DNA from: Vibrio sp. B1FLJ16
GTDB taxonomy: Bacteria; Pseudomonadota; Gammaproteobacteria; Enterobacterales; Vibrionaceae
Assembly: GCF_905175385.1 (NCBI RefSeq)
Contig: NZ_HG992749.1
Coordinates: forward strand, 3,015,774-3,079,773
Length of the DNA: 64,000 nt
Reading direction: 5' to 3'
Under the pieces are notes generated by a model that had not been told where the DNA came from, did not search any database, and saw only the letters and a list, made by a program, of their open reading frames with translations. Within the stretch, counting starts at the first letter, position 1, and each line of letters starts with the position of its first letter. The position numbers were made by a program, and so were the translations under genes. Shown piece after piece: positions 59,195-64,000 of this stretch.

Positions 59195-59584
59195 CTATTT
59201 TTTGTTGTTAATGAATAGCACTGGTGCAAAGATATTAATACCTAGTACCAGCAAATAGGTTAGTTTGAGGGGAACAAGTTCCACCTGCATATACATGTAG
59301 GCGACATAGAACAGTGCAACCGTGATGAGAATTTTCAGTACTTCACCCGTATAGAAGGAAGCTGCGATGCGCTTGGCAGCGCGGGCCCCACTAAACGTGA
59401 AAGCACATAGCGCGAATACTGCATTGGCAATGACAAAAATACCACCACCAATCAGCGCTGAAAGTCCCCAGTCAGGATTTACGGCTACCGCCATTCCTGC
59501 TGCCACAAAAATAACCGCGCCAGACTCGATCATTAACAATTGCCTTGCAAGCTCTCGTCCTGGTCTAGCTAACGCAGCTACCAT
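59195..59584 (-). CDS. atpI: ATP synthase protein I (AtpI)
   Basis: Small membrane protein (129 residues, four hydrophobic helices) that helps c-ring assembly; not essential for the enzyme. The sequence is loosely conserved as usual; position as first gene of the operon supports the call. Confidence 0.9.
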   Translation of the reverse strand: MVAALARPGRELARQLLMIESGAVIFVAAGMAVAVNPDWGLSALIGGGIFVIANAVFALCAFTFSGARAAKRIAASFYTGEVLKILITVALFYVAYMYMQVELVPLKLTYLLVLGINIFAPVLFINNKK

Positions 59585-59647
59585 GTATTCGTACCTCTAG
59601 TAATATCCACTTCGCACTAAACTCACTGTGCAGTGAAATTGGCAAAA

Positions 59648-59686
59648 ATTATACGTTCAGCCAAACTGAATGCAATGAAATTGCAT
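59648..59686 (-). promoter_or_regulatory. Probable atp operon promoter
   Basis: On the minus strand TTGCAT (59670-59675) and TATAAT (59648-59653) are 16 bp apart. ATGCAAT-GAA-ATTGCAT (59670-59686) is a perfect inverted repeat covering the -35, and TTCAG/CTGAA pairs within the spacer. The leader is about 57 nt. Confidence 0.68.
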
Positions 59687-59750
59687 CAAAAACTTACAGT
59701 TTTGTTTACAAAACGACAACTTTCGCACAAAATTCGAATTATTCGGTTAA

Positions 59751-59764
59751 TTGACCTAAATCAA
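59751..59764. promoter_or_regulatory. FNR-like motif between parB and atpI
   Basis: TTGACCTAAATCAA differs from the FNR consensus (TTGAT-N4-ATCAA) at one position. It lies about 115 bp upstream of the presumed atp start, farther than usual for activation, and 10 bp from the parB stop. Weak. Confidence 0.3.
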
Positions 59765-59773
59765 TTATCTCAT

Positions 59774-60655
59774 TTAGGCCTCAAGCTTGGCAATAAGTTG
59801 CTCTAATTTGTGAGGCTCATCAAGACTTATCGTCAGTTTCGCTTTTCCGTTTGCAGAACGAACGAGAGAAACTTTTGCGTCAAGCATCTGGCTTAATTTA
59901 TGCGACATTTGTAGCGCTTCGTTATCTTTTTGTGGCGCTGTTTGCTCATTTTGTGGCGCTAAGCACTTTTTTACTAACTGTTCGGTTTGACGAACGGTCA
60001 TCTGCTTTTTAGCGACCTGAAGAGCGACTTCCACTTGCTGCTCACCTTCAAGTGCTAGCAATGCGCGGGCATGGCCCATTTCAAGCTTCTTATCGGCAAC
60101 CAGAGCCTTGACGTCGAGTTCAAGCTGATTAAGACGCAGCAAATTACTCACAGTCGTTCTCGACTTACCAATAACATCAGCCACCTGCTGATGAGTCAGA
60201 GAAAACTCATCTTGCAGACGCTCCAGAGCCTGAGCCTCTTCAATCACGTTAAGATCTTCACGCTGGATATTCTCAATCAAAGCCATGGCAATCGCAGCTC
60301 TGTCTTCGACCTTCTTCACCAGACACGGGACACGTTTAAGTCCTGCTTGTCGGGCTGCACGCCAGCGGCGTTCACCTGCAATAATCTCATATTGCCCAGT
60401 TTCGACCTGACGAACGACAATAGGCTGAATGATGCCTTGTGACTGAATAGAAGCGGCTAACTCTTCCAATGCTTCCGGAGCCATGTCTTTACGCGGTTGG
60501 TAGACGCCTGGCTGCAATTGACCAGTCGCGAGTTCACGCAACTCGCCGTCCGCAGACAAAGCCTGGCTATTCGATGCGATATGTTGTTTTTCACGAGCAA
60601 ATGAACTGGTCGACAACAACGCATCCAGTCCTTTTCCTAGACCACGCTTAGACAT
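59774..60655 (-). CDS. parB: Chromosome partition protein ParB
   Basis: CTP-dependent DNA clamp that loads at parS and spreads. It has 293 residues: basic N-terminus (SKRGLGKGLDALL) that stimulates ParA ATPase, the ParB/CTP domain with GERRWRAAR, a helix-turn-helix (LTHQQVADVIGKSRTTVSNLLRL), and a C-terminal dimer domain. Its targets in this window are at 1549 and 5362. Confidence 0.96.
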   Translation of the reverse strand: MSKRGLGKGLDALLSTSSFAREKQHIASNSQALSADGELRELATGQLQPGVYQPRKDMAPEALEELAASIQSQGIIQPIVVRQVETGQYEIIAGERRWRAARQAGLKRVPCLVKKVEDRAAIAMALIENIQREDLNVIEEAQALERLQDEFSLTHQQVADVIGKSRTTVSNLLRLNQLELDVKALVADKKLEMGHARALLALEGEQQVEVALQVAKKQMTVRQTEQLVKKCLAPQNEQTAPQKDNEALQMSHKLSQMLDAKVSLVRSANGKAKLTISLDEPHKLEQLIAKLEA

Positions 60656-60684
60656 AGGATTGAATTCCTTAGGTTAGATAGAGG

Positions 60685-61458
60685 TTAAACTGCGACATCT
60701 TCGCGGCGCAGCATCTCGCCCGCAAGAGCGAGATACGCTTTGGCACCAGCAGAGTACTTATCGTAATACATTGCAGGCTTACCATGGCTTGGCGCTTCGG
60801 CCAGGCGGACATTACGCGGAATGACCGTGCGGTAAACTTTGGTACCAAAGTGCTTTTTAAGTTGGTCAGATACTTCATTTGATAAGCGGTTTCGCGGATC
60901 GTACATGGTTCGCAATAAACCTTCAATCCTGAGGTTTTCATTCACCACTGCCGCTAATTTGCTGATCGTATCCATCAGAGCTGTTAGACCTTCTAACGCA
61001 AAATATTCACATTGCATCGGCACCAGCACAGAGTCAGCTGCCGCCATAGCATTGATTGTAAGAAGGTTTAGAGAAGGGGGACAATCGATAAAGATGAAAT
61101 CATAGTTATCGCGAACTGGTGTAAGAGCATTTTTCAGTCTTACCTCGCGGGCAAACACTTCCATCAACTTGATTTCTGCGGCAGTCACATCGCCATTTGC
61201 AGCGATAAGATCATACTTACCGGTTGTTTTAGTACATACCACTTGATCAAATGGGGTCTCTTCAACAAGAAGATCGTAAGCCGTGGCATCAACCATGTAC
61301 TTATCTACACCACTGGCCATTGTAGCATTACCTTGCGGATCGAGATCGATAACCAAAACTTTGCGCTTTGTTGCCGCCATCGAAGCCGCTAAGTTAATGC
61401 ACGTTGTTGTTTTGCCGACCCCACCTTTCTGGTTGGCGATTGCTACAATTTTACCCAC
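60685..61458 (-). CDS. parA: Chromosome partition ATPase ParA
   Basis: Walker-type ATPase of 257 residues without an N-terminal helix-turn-helix, as in chromosomal Soj/ParA1. KGGVGKTTTCINLA is the deviant Walker A (11-24), DLDPQGNAT and FIDCPPSLN follow. parB starts 29 nt later; rsmG ends 10 nt before it. Confidence 0.97.
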   Translation of the reverse strand: MGKIVAIANQKGGVGKTTTCINLAASMAATKRKVLVIDLDPQGNATMASGVDKYMVDATAYDLLVEETPFDQVVCTKTTGKYDLIAANGDVTAAEIKLMEVFAREVRLKNALTPVRDNYDFIFIDCPPSLNLLTINAMAAADSVLVPMQCEYFALEGLTALMDTISKLAAVVNENLRIEGLLRTMYDPRNRLSNEVSDQLKKHFGTKVYRTVIPRNVRLAEAPSHGKPAMYYDKYSAGAKAYLALAGEMLRREDVAV

Positions 61459-61468
61459 GATGACCTCG

Positions 61469-62104
61469 CTAATTTCCCTTGCGCGATAAGATTACTAGAT
61501 GACGATCACCTTCCAACTCAGGAACATTCAAAGATATGATCTTGCTCACACTACACCATTCAGGAAGCTGATCCATTTCATCTTTAGGGTGCTGCCCCTT
61601 CAAAGCAAGAAACACACCATGCTCTTGTTTTGGCAAGTGATGGCACCATTCAACCATATCCGTCATTGAAGCAAAAGCACGGCTTAGTACACCATCAAAT
61701 TTTTCTTCGGGCTGGAACTCTTCAACACGACTTTGAATCGGCGTGACATTTTTCAGCCCCAGGGAATGCACCACCTGCTTAATAAAACGGATACGCTTAC
61801 CTAGACTGTCCAGCAAGAAAAAGGTTTTCTCCGGATTCATAATCGCGAGTGGAATCCCCGGCAATCCTGGGCCAGTGCCAACATCAATAAAACGCTCTCC
61901 GGGTAAGTGAGTACTAACGACTATACTATCAAGAATATGTTTCACTAACATATCAAGCGGATCACGCACGGAAGTCAGGTTATAAGCCTTGTTCCACTTA
62001 TCGAGCAGCTCGACATAACCGACTAACTGCTCACGTTGTCTCTCTGAAACGTCTAACTCGGTTTGAGCAATTAACGCGTCTAGTTTAGTTCGCAGGGTAC
62101 TCAT
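61469..62104 (-). CDS. rsmG: 16S rRNA m7G527 methyltransferase RsmG (GidB)
   Basis: SAM-dependent methyltransferase for G527 of 16S rRNA; loss gives low-level streptomycin resistance in many bacteria. It has 211 residues with [17 protein letters not shown] as the SAM motif. Its ATG overlaps the mnmG stop by 4 nt. Confidence 0.96.
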   Translation of the reverse strand: MSTLRTKLDALIAQTELDVSERQREQLVGYVELLDKWNKAYNLTSVRDPLDMLVKHILDSIVVSTHLPGERFIDVGTGPGLPGIPLAIMNPEKTFFLLDSLGKRIRFIKQVVHSLGLKNVTPIQSRVEEFQPEEKFDGVLSRAFASMTDMVEWCHHLPKQEHGVFLALKGQHPKDEMDQLPEWCSVSKIISLNVPELEGDRHLVILSRKGN

Positions 62105-63999
62105 TCTGCTTCCTCACCTTTTTTCAGCAAGCCATGCTTTTTCAGATGAACCAGCAGAATCGAAATCGCAGCGGGTGTGATGCCCGATATACGAGATGCA
62201 ATACCGATACTTTCAGGCTTCGCCTCACTCAGTTTGGCAACCACTTCGTTTGACAGACCTTTTACGTCTTTGTAATCCAAATCTGAAGGCAGTTTTGTGT
62301 GCTCGTGACGCAGTGACTTTTCAATTTCATCTTGCTGACGCTTGATGTAACCATCGTACTTCACCTGAATTTCAACTTGCTCAGCAGCTTGATGATCTTC
62401 CAGGGCAGGAGCAAACGCTTCTAACTGAGTGAGTTGAGCGTAAGAGATCTCCGGACGACGCAGAAGATCTTCACCACTAGCTTCACGAGCCATTGGCGTT
62501 TTCAGCAAACTATTCAGCGCTTCAACACCTTCGGACTTAGGATTCATCCAGGTCGACTTCAGACGCTGACGTTCTGTTTCCATATGATCGATTTTTTCAT
62601 TGAATCGTGCCCATCGCGCATCATCAACCAGACCAAGTTCTCGTGCTTTTTGAGTTAAGCGCAAATCCGCATTATCTTCACGCAGCAACAGACGGTATTC
62701 CGCACGAGAGGTAAACATACGGTACGGCTCTTTGGTTCCCATGGTAGACAAGTCATCGATCAGTACGCCCATGTAAGCCTGGTCACGGCGAGGGCTCCAG
62801 CCTTCCTTATCCTGACTGTACAGGCTTGCGTTCAGGCCGGCCATCAGACCTTGTGCTGCCGCTTCTTCATAACCGGTTGTTCCGTTAATTTGACCAGCAA
62901 AGAATAAGCCGTTGATAAATTTGGTTTCGTAGGTCTGCTTCAGGTCACGGGGATCGAAGAAGTCATACTCAATTGCGTAGCCCGGGCGGACAATATGTGC
63001 GTTTTCAAAACCTTTCATCGAGCGAACAATCTGAACCTGAACATCAAACGGCAGACTGGTTGAAATACCATTCGGATAAAGTTCATTCGTTGTCAGTCCT
63101 TCCGGCTCAATAAAGATTTGGTGGCTGTTTTTATCAGCAAAACGCATAACCTTGTCTTCGATAGACGGACAGTAGCGCGGGCCGATACCTTCGATAACGC
63201 CGGCATACATCGGACTACGGTCTAAGTTGTTACGAATTACATCATGGGTCTGTTCATTGGTATGGGTAATGAAACAAGGTATTTGCTGCGGATGTTGCTC
63301 ACGCTTGCCCATAAATGAAAATACTGGAGTCGGGTTATCACCATGCTGAGCTTCCAGCACAGAAAAATCGACACTGCGAGCATCAATACGCGGTGGTGTA
63401 CCTGTCTTAAGACGATCAACCCTGAATGGCAGTTCACGCAGTCGATCCGCAAGTGCGATCGATGGAGGATCGCCTGCGCGGCCTCCGGAAGAGCTTTCCA
63501 TACCAATATGGATCTTACCACCCAGAAAAGTACCTACAGTGAGCACTACCGCTTTAGCGTGGAACTTCAGACCCATCTGGGTCACGACACCAATCACACG
63601 ATCCTGCTCAACAATCAGATCATCAACGGATTGCTGGAATAAAGTCAGGTTTGGCGCATTTTCTAATGCGCTGCGGACATAGGCTTTGTAAAGGGCGCGG
63701 TCAGCCTGAGCACGGGTTGCACGTACTGCAGGTCCTTTGGATGCATTAAGTGTACGAAACTGAATACCTGCATGGTCGATAGCTTGTGCCATCAAACCGC
63801 CCATAGCATCGACTTCTTTTACTAAGTGGCCTTTACCGATACCACCAATAGCCGGATTACAGGACATCTGGCCTAATGTATCGATGTTATGGGTAAGAAG
63901 AAGAGTTTTTTGTCCTGTGCGTGCAGAGGCGAGTGCAGCTTCCGTTCCTGCGTGTCCGCCACCAACAACAATGACGTCAAAGTTTTCGTGATAATGCAT
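62101..63999 (-). CDS. mnmG: tRNA uridine-34 carboxymethylaminomethyl enzyme MnmG (GidA)
   Basis: FAD enzyme that with MnmE modifies U34 of tRNAs. It has 632 residues (E. coli 629). The N-terminal FAD motif is [14 protein letters not shown] (11-24), [19 protein letters not shown] follows, and C-terminal helices [18 protein letters not shown] bind MnmE. The start is 1 base from the window edge and matches the E. coli start, so the gene is complete. oriC normally lies directly upstream in vibrios and enterobacteria. Confidence 0.97.
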   Translation of the reverse strand: MHYHENFDVIVVGGGHAGTEAALASARTGQKTLLLTHNIDTLGQMSCNPAIGGIGKGHLVKEVDAMGGLMAQAIDHAGIQFRTLNASKGPAVRATRAQADRALYKAYVRSALENAPNLTLFQQSVDDLIVEQDRVIGVVTQMGLKFHAKAVVLTVGTFLGGKIHIGMESSSGGRAGDPPSIALADRLRELPFRVDRLKTGTPPRIDARSVDFSVLEAQHGDNPTPVFSFMGKREQHPQQIPCFITHTNEQTHDVIRNNLDRSPMYAGVIEGIGPRYCPSIEDKVMRFADKNSHQIFIEPEGLTTNELYPNGISTSLPFDVQVQIVRSMKGFENAHIVRPGYAIEYDFFDPRDLKQTYETKFINGLFFAGQINGTTGYEEAAAQGLMAGLNASLYSQDKEGWSPRRDQAYMGVLIDDLSTMGTKEPYRMFTSRAEYRLLLREDNADLRLTQKARELGLVDDARWARFNEKIDHMETERQRLKSTWMNPKSEGVEALNSLLKTPMAREASGEDLLRRPEISYAQLTQLEAFAPALEDHQAAEQVEIQVKYDGYIKRQQDEIEKSLRHEHTKLPSDLDYKDVKGLSNEVVAKLSEAKPESIGIASRISGITPAAISILLVHLKKHGLLKKGEEAE

Positions 64000-64000
64000 G

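Noticed and set aside
63900..64000. oriC or DnaA boxes at the right edge
   Set aside because: The last bases are the mnmG coding start; no TTATCCACA-type boxes are visible, so the origin must lie outside the window.

Overview
This window is an origin-proximal stretch of a chromosome of a Vibrio-like gammaproteobacterium, most likely chromosome 1. The evidence is the rRNA operon with a Glu-Lys-Val tRNA spacer, Vibrio-type gene neighbourhoods (pepP-thi, dprA-LysM-def-fmt-rsmB-trkAH, dsbA-comM-ilv) and the block mnmG-rsmG-parAB-atp. The start codon of mnmG lies one base from the right edge, so oriC is expected just beyond base 64,000. Nearly everything is intact core genome. I see no prophage, integron, CRISPR array or autonomous insertion sequence.

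Layout. 1-8,600: a 5'-truncated M24 aminopeptidase, the thiCEFSGH operon (minus strand) under a TPP riboswitch, and crcB. Two perfect 16-bp parS palindromes lie here, one between genes and one inside thiE. 9,050-11,600: ilvC and its divergent activator ilvY. 11,700-17,440: a complete rrn operon on the minus strand (16S, tRNA-Glu, tRNA-Lys, tRNA-Val, 23S, 5S) with a classical P1 promoter. 17,550-23,900: yrdA, yrdB, aroE, hemF, tsaC, purEK behind a PurR-type operator, yrdD and smg. 23,900-32,850: dprA, a LysM gene, def, fmt, rsmB, trkA, trkH and a DUF3157-like gene. 32,860-42,500: trhA, a spo0M-like gene, a 55-codon small ORF behind a structured leader, yihD, ccoG, srkA, dsbA, a PlsC-type acyltransferase, a DUF2860-like outer-membrane protein and comM. 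42,600-48,500: the ilv leader peptide and attenuator, then ilvG, ilvM, ilvD and ilvA, with no ilvE. 48,550-50,820: divergent punR/punC. 51,100-64,000: glmU, atpIBEFHAGDC, parB, parA, rsmG and mnmG, all on the minus strand and so reading away from the presumed origin.

How the parts relate. ParA and ParB at 59.8-61.5 kb should act on the parS sites about 55 kb away in the thi region. ilvC/ilvY and ilvGMDA together cover most of isoleucine/valine synthesis, one part under inducer control and the other under attenuation. DprA and ComM point to natural transformation. The rrn and ATP synthase operons are co-directional with a fork coming from the right.

Most worth a second look: (i) a compact four-way-junction-like RNA fold and operator-like palindrome ahead of the 55-codon ORF at 34.5-34.9 kb; (ii) three unrelated-looking inverted-repeat elements that share one core with fixed spacing and complementary, non-conserved arms; (iii) direct linkage of the ilv/punRC side to glmU-atp-par-mnmG, with one such element at the joint, which suggests an inversion around oriC relative to the V. 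cholerae order as I remember it; (iv) the missing ilvE; (v) a FabR-like palindrome over the trhA promoter.
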